The translations under genes were made by a program, and so were the position numbers. From Rhodobacteraceae bacterium CCMM004 (lineage in GTDB: Bacteria > Pseudomonadota > Alphaproteobacteria > Rhodobacterales > Rhodobacteraceae), in contig RZWH01000010.1 of NCBI GenBank assembly GCA_004005435.1, forward strand, positions 21,169 to 85,168: a stretch of DNA of 64,000 nucleotides, written 5' to 3'. Within the stretch, counting starts at the first letter, position 1. Each line of letters opens with the position of its first letter. Positions 25,764 through 34,742 of this stretch are shown here, piece after piece. The notes below the pieces were generated by a model. The model was given only the letters and a program-made list of their open reading frames with translations. It did not search any database and was not told where the DNA came from.

Positions 25764-27049
25764 GATCTCTCCGAAAGGCTGATGGCCGTGCCCGCGCCGC
25801 CGCCATCGCCGGAGCGGATGGCGTGGGCGGCGACGGCAGTGCCGTGTTGCAGGCTCTGTTGGCGCTTCATGCGGCGTGCCCAGGCGGGCGGTCCGTCATT
25901 TGCAGGCGTCGGCATGGAAGACGGGGAATTGCTGAACTTTCCGCCGGTGGCCTCGAAGGCGGCGCGCGAGCCCGAGCGATAGCTGTCGCCGACGGCGCGT
26001 TTGAGCGGGCTGATAGCGGTATTGACGCCCGCCTGACCAACGGCGGCCATGCCGCTCGCAGCCTTCCCGGTCGTGGACGTGCCCGAGGCTGCACCGATCT
26101 TGAACGCGGTCGAGGCGCCGCCAGCGACGGCGGACCCACCGCGCAGAGCGGCTCCACCGGCGGCCCCGGCCATCTTCGCGCCCGCGAGGCCGCCTGCGAC
26201 CACGCCGCCTGCTGCGAGACCGGCGCCGACCGCCGCGCCTGCGCCCAACTGCGGCCCGCCGGAGACGATACCGTTGGCAATGCCGGGGCCGAAGATGCCG
26301 AGGGCCAGCAGCGACAGGGCTGCGAGAACGACGGCCATCGCGTCCTCGATGGTCGGCTCGCCCGTGAACCCTGCGGTGAACTCGCCGAAGATCGTCGAGC
26401 CGATGCCGACGATGACGGCGAGCACAAGCACTTTGACTCCCGAGGAGATCACCAGCCCGAGCACGCGCTCGGCCATGAAGGCGGTCTTGTTGAAGAGCCC
26501 GAAGGGCACGAGGATAAAGGCTGCGAGCGTCGCGAGCTTGAACTCGATCAGCGTGACGAAGAGCTGGATCGCGAGGATGAAGAAGGAGAGCAGCACGACG
26601 ATCCAGGCGAAAAGCAGGATCGAGATCTGGATGAAGTTCTCGAAGAAGGAGACGAAGCCCATCAGGTCGGCGATGGATTCCAAAATGGGCTGACCGGCTT
26701 CGAGCCCGACGGCGGCGATGCGTCCCGGCTGCAAAAGTTCACCCGCGCCGATCGCGCCGCCGGTGGCGACGAGGCCCAGCCCCGCGAAGCTCTCGAAGAC
26801 AATCCGGGCGAGCGCATTCCAGTTGCTGATGATGTAGGCGAAGACACCGACGAAGAGCGTCTTCTTGACGAGGCGGGCGATGATGTCGTCGTCCGCACCC
26901 CAAGCCCAGAAGAGAGCGGCGAGCGTGACGTCGATCACGATGAGCGTGGTAGCGAGGAAGGCGACGTCGCCGCCGAGCAGGCCGAACCCACTGTCGATAT
27001 AGGTCGTGAAGACCTCAAGGAACCGATCGATGACACCGACGCCGTCCAT
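25760..27049 (-). CDS. trbL: TrbL, polytopic VirB6-like protein
   Basis: 429 residues. The N-terminal two-thirds has about six membrane segments (DVAFLATTLIVIDVTLAALF, FILAIQLFVTLIEFKLATLA and others). The C-terminal third is a Gly/Ala-rich low-complexity tail, both typical of TrbL/VirB6, which is thought to gate DNA passage through the inner membrane. It overlaps trbF by 4 nt. Confidence 0.92.
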   Translation of the reverse strand: MDGVGVIDRFLEVFTTYIDSGFGLLGGDVAFLATTLIVIDVTLAALFWAWGADDDIIARLVKKTLFVGVFAYIISNWNALARIVFESFAGLGLVATGGAIGAGELLQPGRIAAVGLEAGQPILESIADLMGFVSFFENFIQISILLFAWIVVLLSFFILAIQLFVTLIEFKLATLAAFILVPFGLFNKTAFMAERVLGLVISSGVKVLVLAVIVGIGSTIFGEFTAGFTGEPTIEDAMAVVLAALSLLALGIFGPGIANGIVSGGPQLGAGAAVGAGLAAGGVVAGGLAGAKMAGAAGGAALRGGSAVAGGASTAFKIGAASGTSTTGKAASGMAAVGQAGVNTAISPLKRAVGDSYRSGSRAAFEATGGKFSNSPSSMPTPANDGPPAWARRMKRQQSLQHGTAVAAHAIRSGDGGGAGTAISLSERS

Positions 27050-27052
27050 GAC

Positions 27053-27331
27053 CTACTCCGTGTCCGAGTTGTTGATGGAGGTGCCGAAGAATCGGCGGCG
27101 GTTCTCCTCCCAGGCGGCTTGGCAGGTTGTGTAGGTTTCGAGCGCCTCCGGGCTCAGCGCCCGGCAGCGTTGCAGCGTGGCCCGAAGCGGATCCTCCGAA
27201 ACCACCGCCGCCGGATCGGCCGCACGCTCTTCTTCTAGGGCGCGCTGGAGTTCCATCGCCGCCGTGAGCGCGGCGATCGCACCCAGGGCGGTGGCGATGC
27301 TTTTCAGCGTGGTTTCGGCGGACAGCTTCAT
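27053..27331 (-). CDS. trbK: TrbK-like entry-exclusion protein
   Basis: 92 residues between trbJ and trbL, the usual place of trbK-alt in Rhodobacter and rhizobial ICEs. It has an N-terminal hydrophobic segment (IATALGAIAALTAAM) and a small periplasmic part with two Cys (RCRALSPEALETYTTCQAAW), matching the putative entry-exclusion family. It would reduce redundant transfer into cells already holding the element. Confidence 0.8.
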   Translation of the reverse strand: MKLSAETTLKSIATALGAIAALTAAMELQRALEEERAADPAAVVSEDPLRATLQRCRALSPEALETYTTCQAAWEENRRRFFGTSINNSDTE

Positions 27332-27337
27332 CGCGGC

Positions 27338-28117
27338 CTACCGGAACATCCGCACGGTGGTCGGCTCGTAGCCGGAACTGTAGTCGAGGAAGCGGTCGAG
27401 GTTCTCGCGCGCCTGCGCTTCGGCCGTCGCCACCCGCGCGGCTTCCAGCGATTGCGCGCGGTTCTGCGCGGCGATGGCCGCCGTCAGGTCAGAGATCTGC
27501 TGGCTCTGGAGCGCTAGAAGCTGATTGCCAGCTTGCGTAGCCTGCAATGCGCCGGTCGCGGCCTGGCTGCGACCAACGAGCGCCTGCATCTCGGCACGGG
27601 CGGTCTCAATGTTGCCGACGACGCCTGCCTGGACCTTGAGGGCATCCTCGAACCCGGCGACCGAGGTACGCCAACGATCCTGCGCGCCCGCGATCATCTC
27701 GTCGAAATCGCCGCGCGCGGCTGCCGCGCCGTAATCCTGGGTGAAGGCCTCGTCGATGGTCGCTACGTCATGGGCGATGCGCTGTGCCTCGCCCAGAAGT
27801 TGCTGCGTTTGCTGCACCGAGGATTGCAGGCGCGAGAGGGAGGAATAAGGCAGGCTCGCGAGATTACGGGCCTGGTTGACCAGCATCTGTGCCTCGTTCT
27901 GGAGCTGGGCGATCTGGTTGTTGATCTGCTCCAGCGTCCGCGCGGCGGTCAGAAGGTTTTCGGCATGGTTGGTCGGGTCGTAGACGATCCCGCCGAACCC
28001 GCCGCCGAAGAATGCGTGGGCGGGCGGTGCCGTGGCCGGGGTCAGCGCGATCGCGCTCGACAGTAGCAGGGCTGCGGCAGCGCGTCCGGCGAGTTTACGT
28101 GTCTTCATTCTGAACAT
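27338..28117 (-). CDS. trbJ: TrbJ, VirB5-like protein
   Basis: 259 residues. AAGGAG lies 7 nt before the ATG at 28117 and favours this start over the ATG at 28108. A signal peptide (AAAALLLSSAIALTPATAPPAHA) precedes a long alpha-helical, Gln-rich coiled-coil body (ARTLEQINNQIAQLQNEAQM), as in TrbJ/VirB5 minor pilus components. It overlaps the 3' end of trbE. Confidence 0.9.
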   Translation of the reverse strand: MFRMKTRKLAGRAAAALLLSSAIALTPATAPPAHAFFGGGFGGIVYDPTNHAENLLTAARTLEQINNQIAQLQNEAQMLVNQARNLASLPYSSLSRLQSSVQQTQQLLGEAQRIAHDVATIDEAFTQDYGAAAARGDFDEMIAGAQDRWRTSVAGFEDALKVQAGVVGNIETARAEMQALVGRSQAATGALQATQAGNQLLALQSQQISDLTAAIAAQNRAQSLEAARVATAEAQARENLDRFLDYSSGYEPTTVRMFR

Positions 28118-30581
28118 TTTCAGTCTCCTTTTCGGTCGTGGGGGATGGGGTGGCCTCGATCATGGCGTCGGAAGGACCGAGCAATTCGGTGGCCCAGCCG
28201 AGATCGCGCCGGGCGAGCCAGGCGGCGGCAAAGCCGTCACGCCCGTGCTCTTCGAGGATCGGGTCGATGGCGGCGTGATCGGATTTCGAGGAAGCCGCCG
28301 TGAAGGCGAGCGCGACCTCGCCGAGACCGAGCGCAAAGAGCCGATTGCCGCGGCGTGACTGGCAGTAATAATCGCGCTTCGGCGTCGCGCGTGCGATGAT
28401 CTCGATTTGCCGGTCGTTCAGGCCGAAGCTGCGATAGGTTGCCGCGATCTGCGGCTCGAAGGCGCGCTCGTTGGATAGGAAGATGCGGCTCGGGCAGCTC
28501 TCGACGATGGCGGGCGCGATGTCCGAACCCTCGATATCGGCGAGCGATTGGGTGGCGAAGATGACGGAGGCGTTCTTCTTGCGGAGCGTTTTCAGCCATT
28601 CGCGCAGTTGCGAGCCAAAGGTTGCGTCGTCCAAAGCGAGCCAGCCCTCGTCGACGATGATTAGGCTCGGCCGCCCGTCGAGGTGGGCTTCTATGCGGTG
28701 GAAGAGATAGACGAGGACAGCGGGAGCAGCGGCGGAGCCGATCAAGCCCTCGGTCTCGAAAGCCTGGAAGTCGGCTGTGCCGAGAGCTTCGCTTTCCGCG
28801 TCGAGCAAGCGCCCGAACGGACCGCCGAGGCAGAACGGGGCCAACGCGCGTTTCAAATCGTTTGATTGCAGCAAGACCGAGAGGCCGGTCAGCGTGCGCT
28901 CCTCGATCGGGGCCGAAGCCAGCGATGTCAGAGCCGACCAGAGATGATCCCGTGCGACCGGGTCGATGGTGACGCCTTCTCGCGCGAGCAGCCCGGCGAG
29001 CCAGTCCTGCGCCCAGCTGCGTTCCGCCGCATCGTCGATCCGCGCGAGCGGTTGCAGCTGGACCGCGTCGTCTTCGTCCGACAGCGCCAGGCCAAGGTCT
29101 TCCCAATCCCCGCCGCAGGCCAGGGTTGCGCAGCGGATCGAGCCGCCGAAATCGAAAGCGAAGATCTGCGCGCCTTCATAGCGGCGAAATTGCAGCGCCA
29201 TAAGCGCCAGCAGCACGGACTTGCCCGCGCCAGTCGGTCCCACGACGAGCGTATGGCCGACGTCACCCACATGGGTAGAGAAGCGAAACGGCGTCGAGCC
29301 TTGGGTCTCGGCGTAGAAGAGCGGCGGGCCGTCCAGATGATCGTTGCGCGCCGGCCCGGCCCAGACCGCTGAGATCGGGATCATGTGGGCGAGGTTCAGT
29401 GTGGAGATCGGCGGCTGACGGACATTAGCATAAAGATGCCCCGGCAAGGAGCCGAGCCAAGCCTCCACCGCGTTCAGCGTCTCCGGGATGCAGGTGAAGT
29501 CGCGACCCTGCACGACCTTCTCGGCGAGCTTGATCTTGGCGTCCGCTGCGCGCTCGTCTTCGTCCCAGACGGTGATGCTTGCGGTGACATAGGCCGCGCC
29601 GACGATATCGCTTCCCAGCTCTTGTAGCGCTTCGTCTGCATCGAGCGCCTTGTTGTCGGCGTCCGAGTCCAGAAGCGTCGAGGCTTCGTTGGTCATCACC
29701 TCCTTGAGGATCGCGGCGACCGATTTGCGCTTGGCGAACCATTGGCGGCGGATGCGGGTGAAGAGCTTGGTCGCGTCAGTCTTGTCGAGACAGATGGCGC
29801 GCGTTGCCCAGCGATACTCGAAAGCCTGCGCGTTGAGCTCGTCGAGCAGGCCGGGCCAGGTCGAGGTCGGAAACCCGACGATGGACAGCGTGCGCAAATG
29901 CGCGTTGCCGAGCTTCGGAGCTAGACCGGCGACCAACGGCTCGTCGGCGAGATATCCGTCCAGATGCATCGGGGTTTCGGGGACGCGGACGGCTTGCCGC
30001 CGCGTCGAGATCGTCGAATGCATGTAAGAGAGGGTGTCCTCGTCGGTGAGCCAAGCGGCTTCCGGCATGAATCCTTCGAAGAGGTCGAGCAGCCGATCGC
30101 TGCGGGACCGAAACGCGGCGAGATGCTCGCGCGGGTTTGCACCCTTGCTCGGTGCATCCTCGAACAGCCATCCGCTGGCGCGGCTTGTGTCGTCCGCAGG
30201 CGGCATCCAAGTCAGCGTCAGGAAATAGCGGCTCTCATAGTGGGATGACGCTTCCTCGAACTGCGCGCGGCGCTCTGCATCGACCAGCGCCGAGACCGGA
30301 TCAGGAAACTCGGAGAGCGGATACTCGCGTGCCGGGATGCGCTGTGCTTCGACGAACACGGCCCAGCCCGACCCCAGACGTCGAAGCGCGCTGTTGAGGC
30401 GGGCCGCGGTCGAGACCAATTCCGATGGCGTCGCGGAGTCGAGGTCCGGTCCCCGGAAGGCTGCCGTCCGCTGGAAGCTGCCGTCCTTGTTGAGGATGAC
30501 GCCGTCAGCAATCAGCGCGGCCCAAGGCAGGAAATCCGACAGCAGCGCGGCTTTGGAACGGTATTCGGCGAGGCGCATCAT
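28095..30581 (-). CDS. trbE: TrbE, VirB4-family conjugation ATPase
   Basis: About 828 residues from the ATG pair at 30578-30581 (MMRLAEYRSKAALL). It energises pilus assembly and transfer. Walker A is GPTGAGKSVLLALM and Walker B is PSLIIVDEGWLALDD, followed by the VirB4 signature FATQSLADIEGS. CagE/TrbE N-terminal domain features such as LTWMPPADD are present. It lies 4 bp after trbD. Confidence 0.94.
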   Translation of the reverse strand: MMRLAEYRSKAALLSDFLPWAALIADGVILNKDGSFQRTAAFRGPDLDSATPSELVSTAARLNSALRRLGSGWAVFVEAQRIPAREYPLSEFPDPVSALVDAERRAQFEEASSHYESRYFLTLTWMPPADDTSRASGWLFEDAPSKGANPREHLAAFRSRSDRLLDLFEGFMPEAAWLTDEDTLSYMHSTISTRRQAVRVPETPMHLDGYLADEPLVAGLAPKLGNAHLRTLSIVGFPTSTWPGLLDELNAQAFEYRWATRAICLDKTDATKLFTRIRRQWFAKRKSVAAILKEVMTNEASTLLDSDADNKALDADEALQELGSDIVGAAYVTASITVWDEDERAADAKIKLAEKVVQGRDFTCIPETLNAVEAWLGSLPGHLYANVRQPPISTLNLAHMIPISAVWAGPARNDHLDGPPLFYAETQGSTPFRFSTHVGDVGHTLVVGPTGAGKSVLLALMALQFRRYEGAQIFAFDFGGSIRCATLACGGDWEDLGLALSDEDDAVQLQPLARIDDAAERSWAQDWLAGLLAREGVTIDPVARDHLWSALTSLASAPIEERTLTGLSVLLQSNDLKRALAPFCLGGPFGRLLDAESEALGTADFQAFETEGLIGSAAAPAVLVYLFHRIEAHLDGRPSLIIVDEGWLALDDATFGSQLREWLKTLRKKNASVIFATQSLADIEGSDIAPAIVESCPSRIFLSNERAFEPQIAATYRSFGLNDRQIEIIARATPKRDYYCQSRRGNRLFALGLGEVALAFTAASSKSDHAAIDPILEEHGRDGFAAAWLARRDLGWATELLGPSDAMIEATPSPTTEKETENVQNEDT

Positions 30582-30585
30582 CGGG

Positions 30586-30855
30586 TCACACCCCCATCCA
30601 GGTCGGATAACGGAGGTGGCGGCGCGCGACGTCTGCGATCTGCGCGTCATGCTTGGCAGCATAGACCGCGAGCATGTGGCCGATGGCCCAAAGAACGAGC
30701 CCGACGAGCCAGAGGCGGAGGCCCAGACCCACGGCTGCCGCTATGGTGCCGTTGGCGATCGCGATGGTTCGCGGTGCGCCGCCCAGGAGGATCGGCTCAG
30801 TCAGTGCGCGATGCACGGGCGCGGTGAAGCCGGGGATATCGGTCGGATCGCTCAT
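30586..30855 (-). CDS. trbD: TrbD, VirB3-like protein
   Basis: 89 residues with two close hydrophobic segments (IANGTIAAAVGLGLRLWLVGLVLW). The VirB3/TrbD opening is present (PVHRALTEPILLGGAPRTIA). It partners VirB4/TrbE, encoded next. It overlaps trbC by 4 nt. Confidence 0.9.
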   Translation of the reverse strand: MSDPTDIPGFTAPVHRALTEPILLGGAPRTIAIANGTIAAAVGLGLRLWLVGLVLWAIGHMLAVYAAKHDAQIADVARRHLRYPTWMGV

Positions 30856-31187
30856 ACGAGGACGCCGCCGCCGAAGGAGAAGAAGGACAGGAAGAAGCTC
30901 GATGCGGCGAACGCGATCGACAGACCGAAGACGATCTGCACGAGCCGACGCGCGCCACCCGAGGTGTCGCCGAAAGCGAGCGTCAGACCGGTGATGATGA
31001 TGATCATGACCGCGACGATCTTAGCGACCGGGCCTTCGATCGATTCGAGGATAGCCTGGAGCGGCGCTTCCCAGGGCATGCCGGAGCCTGCGGCCTCGGC
31101 CTGTCCGGTGGCCAGCAGGAAGCCGACCGCAGCGGCGCTCACATAGATTGGCCAGCGGGGATAGAGGAGATTGAGTCGGGTGGTCAT
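30852..31187 (-). CDS. trbC: TrbC, VirB2-like pilin
   Basis: 111 residues. It has a signal-like N-terminus (WPIYVSAAAVGFLLATGQAEA) and two hydrophobic helices of the mature pilin (GPVAKIVAVMIIIITGLTLAFG and IVFGLSIAFAASSFFLSFF), the TrbC/VirB2 pattern. It overlaps trbB by 4 nt. Confidence 0.9.
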   Translation of the reverse strand: MTTRLNLLYPRWPIYVSAAAVGFLLATGQAEAAGSGMPWEAPLQAILESIEGPVAKIVAVMIIIITGLTLAFGDTSGGARRLVQIVFGLSIAFAASSFFLSFFSFGGGVLV

Positions 31188-32167
31188 GTGGCGGTTCCTT
31201 TCGGGTTGTCGAGAAGGGAGTGGAGCGCGTAGTCGCCGGCGTCGGTGAGGCCCGTGACGCGTGCGAGATCCGCAAGGCGGCGATCGCTGCCGCGTCCTTG
31301 AAGGACGGCGAGCACATCGATCGTTTCCGCGATCAGGGCACGCGGGACGGTGACGACGGCTTCCTGGATGAGCTGTTCGAGGCGGCGCAGCGCGCCGATG
31401 GCCGAGCCCGCGTGGATGGTGCCGATCCCGCCCGGATGGCCGGTTCCCCAGGCTTTGAGAAGATCGAGGGCTTCGGACCCGCGCACCTCACCGATGGGGA
31501 TGCGATCCGGGCGCAGGCGAAGAGACGAGCGGACGAGATCAGACAGCGTCGCGACGCCGTCCTTGGTGCGCAGGGCGACCAGATTGGGCGTTGTGCATTG
31601 GAGCTCGCGCGTGTCCTCGATCAAGACGACGCGATCGGAGGTCTTGGCCACTTCGGCCAGCAGCGCATTGGTGAGTGTCGTCTTGCCCGTGGATGTGCCG
31701 CCTGCGACGAGGATATTGGCTCGGGATGCGACGGCTTCGCGCAATGCACCGGCTGCGGCGGAGTCCATGATCCCGGCGCGGACATAATCGTCTAGCGTGA
31801 AGACAGCGACGGCGGGCTTGCGGATCGCGAACGTGGGCGCGGCGACGACCGGAGGGAGCAATCCCTCGAAGCGGTCGCCGGTTCTGGGTAGCTCGGCGGA
31901 TACTCGCGGCGCGTCCGCATGGACTTCGGCTCCCACATGATGGGCGACGAGGCGAACGATCCGCTCGCCATCGTCGGCGGTAAGCGTGGCGCCCGTATCG
32001 CAGAGACCCTCGCCGAGCCGGTCGACCCAGAGGCGTCCGCATGGATTGAGCATCACTTCGACGACGGCGTCCTCGTCGAGCCAGGCGGCGATATCGGCGC
32101 CGAGCGCTGTGCGGAGCATGCGGGAACCGCGCTCGATCGCTGCTGATTTGAGAGTGTGGACGGTCAT
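31184..32167 (-). CDS. trbB: TrbB, VirB11-family ATPase
   Basis: 327 residues. The hexameric traffic ATPase at the cytoplasmic face of the conjugation channel. Walker A is [16 protein letters not shown]. Downstream are the Asp box ([17 protein letters not shown]), Walker B region ([24 protein letters not shown]) and the His box (TIHAGSA). It is first in the trbB-trbI operon, preceded by a 135-bp gap that could hold its promoter. Confidence 0.94.
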   Translation of the reverse strand: MTVHTLKSAAIERGSRMLRTALGADIAAWLDEDAVVEVMLNPCGRLWVDRLGEGLCDTGATLTADDGERIVRLVAHHVGAEVHADAPRVSAELPRTGDRFEGLLPPVVAAPTFAIRKPAVAVFTLDDYVRAGIMDSAAAGALREAVASRANILVAGGTSTGKTTLTNALLAEVAKTSDRVVLIEDTRELQCTTPNLVALRTKDGVATLSDLVRSSLRLRPDRIPIGEVRGSEALDLLKAWGTGHPGGIGTIHAGSAIGALRRLEQLIQEAVVTVPRALIAETIDVLAVLQGRGSDRRLADLARVTGLTDAGDYALHSLLDNPKGTAT

Positions 32168-32302
32168 TGGCGGCCCCGCATCTGGTTACGGGGTCGATCA
32201 AGAAGACCGCTAAAGGATCAGTCGCAACAGGTTTGAGGGCGTAGTAGTGTGGTGGCGTAGAGAGGCAGGCATAAGCGCATTTTGCATGAAGTCGCGATGG
32301 CT

Positions 32303-32731
32303 TCAGACAGTGGATGTTCGGTCTGGTATGTCGTCCGAGACTTCCTTGGTAAGCGTTTTTCCCTTTGCGAGTCGCCGCCCAAGTGCCTCCACGAACCCGT
32401 CATAGCGTTCCTTGCCTGTGGACTGTGCCGCCTCGCGCATCTCGTCGGGCAATGGCGGCGTGGTCGTCAGCCAGAACTTGATGAAGAGCGCCATCGCCTC
32501 GTTCCCGATAGACTGATTTCGTTCCAACCGCTCGACCGCGCGGGTCAGCCGATCGAGGCGGCGAACAATCGCCGCCTCCCGCTGATCGGCTCCATCGGGC
32601 GACAGGAATGCGGCGAGCGCCGCTTCCACGATTTGCGATTTCGAGACCTTCCGGCGGGCGGCCAACGCCTCCAGTTCACCCGACAGAGCCGGATCGAAAT
32701 ACACATTCAGGCGGTCTTTCTTCACGGCCAC
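32303..32731 (-). CDS. CopG/ribbon-helix-helix protein of the mobilisation region
   Basis: 142 residues. The N-terminus has the ribbon-helix-helix pattern (RLNVYFDPALSGELEALAARRKVSKSQIVEAALAAF). Proteins of this type sit between traG and trbB in alphaproteobacterial ICEs and often bind the transfer origin or repress the tra promoters. It starts 3 bp after traG ends. Confidence 0.83.
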   Translation of the reverse strand: MAVKKDRLNVYFDPALSGELEALAARRKVSKSQIVEAALAAFLSPDGADQREAAIVRRLDRLTRAVERLERNQSIGNEAMALFIKFWLTTTPPLPDEMREAAQSTGKERYDGFVEALGRRLAKGKTLTKEVSDDIPDRTSTV

Positions 32732-32734
32732 ATC

Positions 32735-34729
32735 CTAGAGCTCGATCCCGTCATCGGGATCGAGCGAAGCCTGCCGTGCGACCGTGCCAAACCGGTCACG
32801 CATGGCCTTGGCGCGCTGTGCATCATCCTCCGGTTCGTCATCGAGATCGGCGAACTCGCTGCGTGCCGGAGCCGGTTCGGGCGCGATGTCTTCATGTTCC
32901 GGCAAGTCAGGTTCGCGACGGACACCACCATCGGTGTCGTCCGTTGTTGACTTTCGCTTCTTCGGTGGCGGCGCAGCGATCGGTTCGCAGCCGCTCCAAT
33001 CGTCTGCCGTGCTGCTAACTGAGTCATCCCTGGCAGTGCGATCCGGCGGCGGCGCAATCCGAGCCTTGAACTGGGGATCGGTATAGTAGCGCGCTTTCTC
33101 CGCGCGCACCGGCGGCGAACCTGAGACCAGCACGATCTCTTCGGTCGGCGGCAGTTGCATCATTTCGCCGGGGGTGAGCAGCGGCCGCGCCGTCTCCTGG
33201 CGCGAGACCATCAGATGCCCAAGCCAGGGGGACAGCCGATGTCCGGCATAGTTCTTCATCGCGCGCATCTCGGTCGCTGTCCCGAGCGCGTCTGATACGC
33301 GCTTGGCCGTGCGCTCGTCGTTTGTTGCGAAGGCGACGCGAACATGGCAGTTGTCGAGGATGGCATTGTTCTGCCCATAGGCCTTCTCGATCTGATTGAG
33401 GGACTGCGCGATGAGGAACGCCTTGATCCCGTAGCCCGCCATGAAGGCGAGTTGGCTCTCGAAGAAGTCGAGTCGGCCAAGAGCGGGGAACTCGTCGAGC
33501 ATGAGGAGCATGCGATGATTGCGCTCGGCGTGCAGGTCTTCAGTCAGCCGGCGACCGATCTGGTTGAGCACCAGACGGATGAGTGGCTTCGTGCGGGAGA
33601 TGTCAGAGGGCGGCACGACGAGATAGAGCGTCACCGGCCTGTCGCCGGTCACGAGATCGTCGATGCGCCAGTCGCAGCGACGCGTTACACTAGCCACGAC
33701 CGGATCGCGATAGAGCCCGAGAAAACTCATCGCCGTCGAAAGCACGCCCGATCGTTCATTTTCGGATTTGTTCAGGAGTTCCCGCGCGGCTTGTGCGACG
33801 ACCGGATGCGGGTGGTCGCCGAGATGTGGCGTCCGCATCATCGCCGCGAGCGTTGACTCGATCGGACGCTTCGGATCGGAGAGAAAGGCCGCGACGCCCG
33901 CCAGAGTCTTGTCGGCTTCGGCATAGAGAACATGCAGGATCGCACCGACCAGAAGCGAGTGGCTGGTTTTCTCCCAATGGTTCCGCCGTTCGAGCAGCCC
34001 TTCGGGATCGACCAGGATATCCGCGACGTTCTGGACGTCGCGCACCTCGGTGTCGCCGCGCCGCACTTCGAGCAGCGGGTTGTAGGCCGCCGATTTTGCA
34101 TCGGTCGGGTCGAAGAGCAGCACCCGGCTGAAGCGGGAGCGGTAATTCGCCGTGAGCTGCCAGTTCTCACCCTTGATATCGTGGACGATCGCCGAGCCCG
34201 GCCAGGTTAGAAGTGAGGGTACGACCAATCCGACTCCCTTGCCGGATCGCGTCGGCGCAAAGCACAGCACGTGCTCTGGGCCATCGTGTCGGAGATAGCG
34301 GGACTGGCAGCGCCCGAGCACCACGCCATCGTCAACGAACAATCCCGCCTCGCGCATATCTTTCTCTGTCCCCCAGCGAGCGGAGCCGTAGGTCGTCACA
34401 TTGCTCGCTTCGCGGGCGCGCAGGACGGAGAGGAAGATCGCGACACCGACGGCAGCGATACCACCGGCCCCTGCGATGATCGCGCCTTCCATGAAGACGC
34501 GCGGCGCATAGGCGTCGTACCAGTACCACCAAACGAAGACGTTCCATGGCGGGTAGATCGGTAGGCCCAAGATGGTCGTTAGCGGGTCTCCCAGTTCGGA
34601 TTGGAAGCCGAGCCGGAAGGCCACCCATTGCGTCGCGGCCCAAACGAAGAGCAGCGCTACGCCCGTGACGATGAGAATCTGGCCCCAGAGGATGGCGGTG
34701 GCCGGTGATGCGTGCTTCTTCGAGGTCAA
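32735..34729 (-). CDS. traG: TraG/VirD4 type IV coupling protein
   Basis: About 664 residues. It brings the relaxase-DNA complex to the secretion channel. I prefer the TTG at 34729 (LTSKKHASPAT, GGAG just upstream and after the relaxase stop); longer frames overlap the relaxase gene and lack family similarity. Two membrane segments near the N-terminus are followed by Walker A (FAPTRSGKGVGLVVPSLL) and Walker B (HRMLLMLDEFPALGRL). The C-terminal tail is acidic and disordered. Confidence 0.92.
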   Translation of the reverse strand: MTSKKHASPATAILWGQILIVTGVALLFVWAATQWVAFRLGFQSELGDPLTTILGLPIYPPWNVFVWWYWYDAYAPRVFMEGAIIAGAGGIAAVGVAIFLSVLRAREASNVTTYGSARWGTEKDMREAGLFVDDGVVLGRCQSRYLRHDGPEHVLCFAPTRSGKGVGLVVPSLLTWPGSAIVHDIKGENWQLTANYRSRFSRVLLFDPTDAKSAAYNPLLEVRRGDTEVRDVQNVADILVDPEGLLERRNHWEKTSHSLLVGAILHVLYAEADKTLAGVAAFLSDPKRPIESTLAAMMRTPHLGDHPHPVVAQAARELLNKSENERSGVLSTAMSFLGLYRDPVVASVTRRCDWRIDDLVTGDRPVTLYLVVPPSDISRTKPLIRLVLNQIGRRLTEDLHAERNHRMLLMLDEFPALGRLDFFESQLAFMAGYGIKAFLIAQSLNQIEKAYGQNNAILDNCHVRVAFATNDERTAKRVSDALGTATEMRAMKNYAGHRLSPWLGHLMVSRQETARPLLTPGEMMQLPPTEEIVLVSGSPPVRAEKARYYTDPQFKARIAPPPDRTARDDSVSSTADDWSGCEPIAAPPPKKRKSTTDDTDGGVRREPDLPEHEDIAPEPAPARSEFADLDDEPEDDAQRAKAMRDRFGTVARQASLDPDDGIEL

Positions 34730-34742
34730 AGGGTTCTCCGGG

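Noticed and set aside
25823..27238. 471-aa plus-strand frame across trbL and trbK
   Set aside because: Antisense to well-supported membrane proteins; composition is low-complexity and without motifs.
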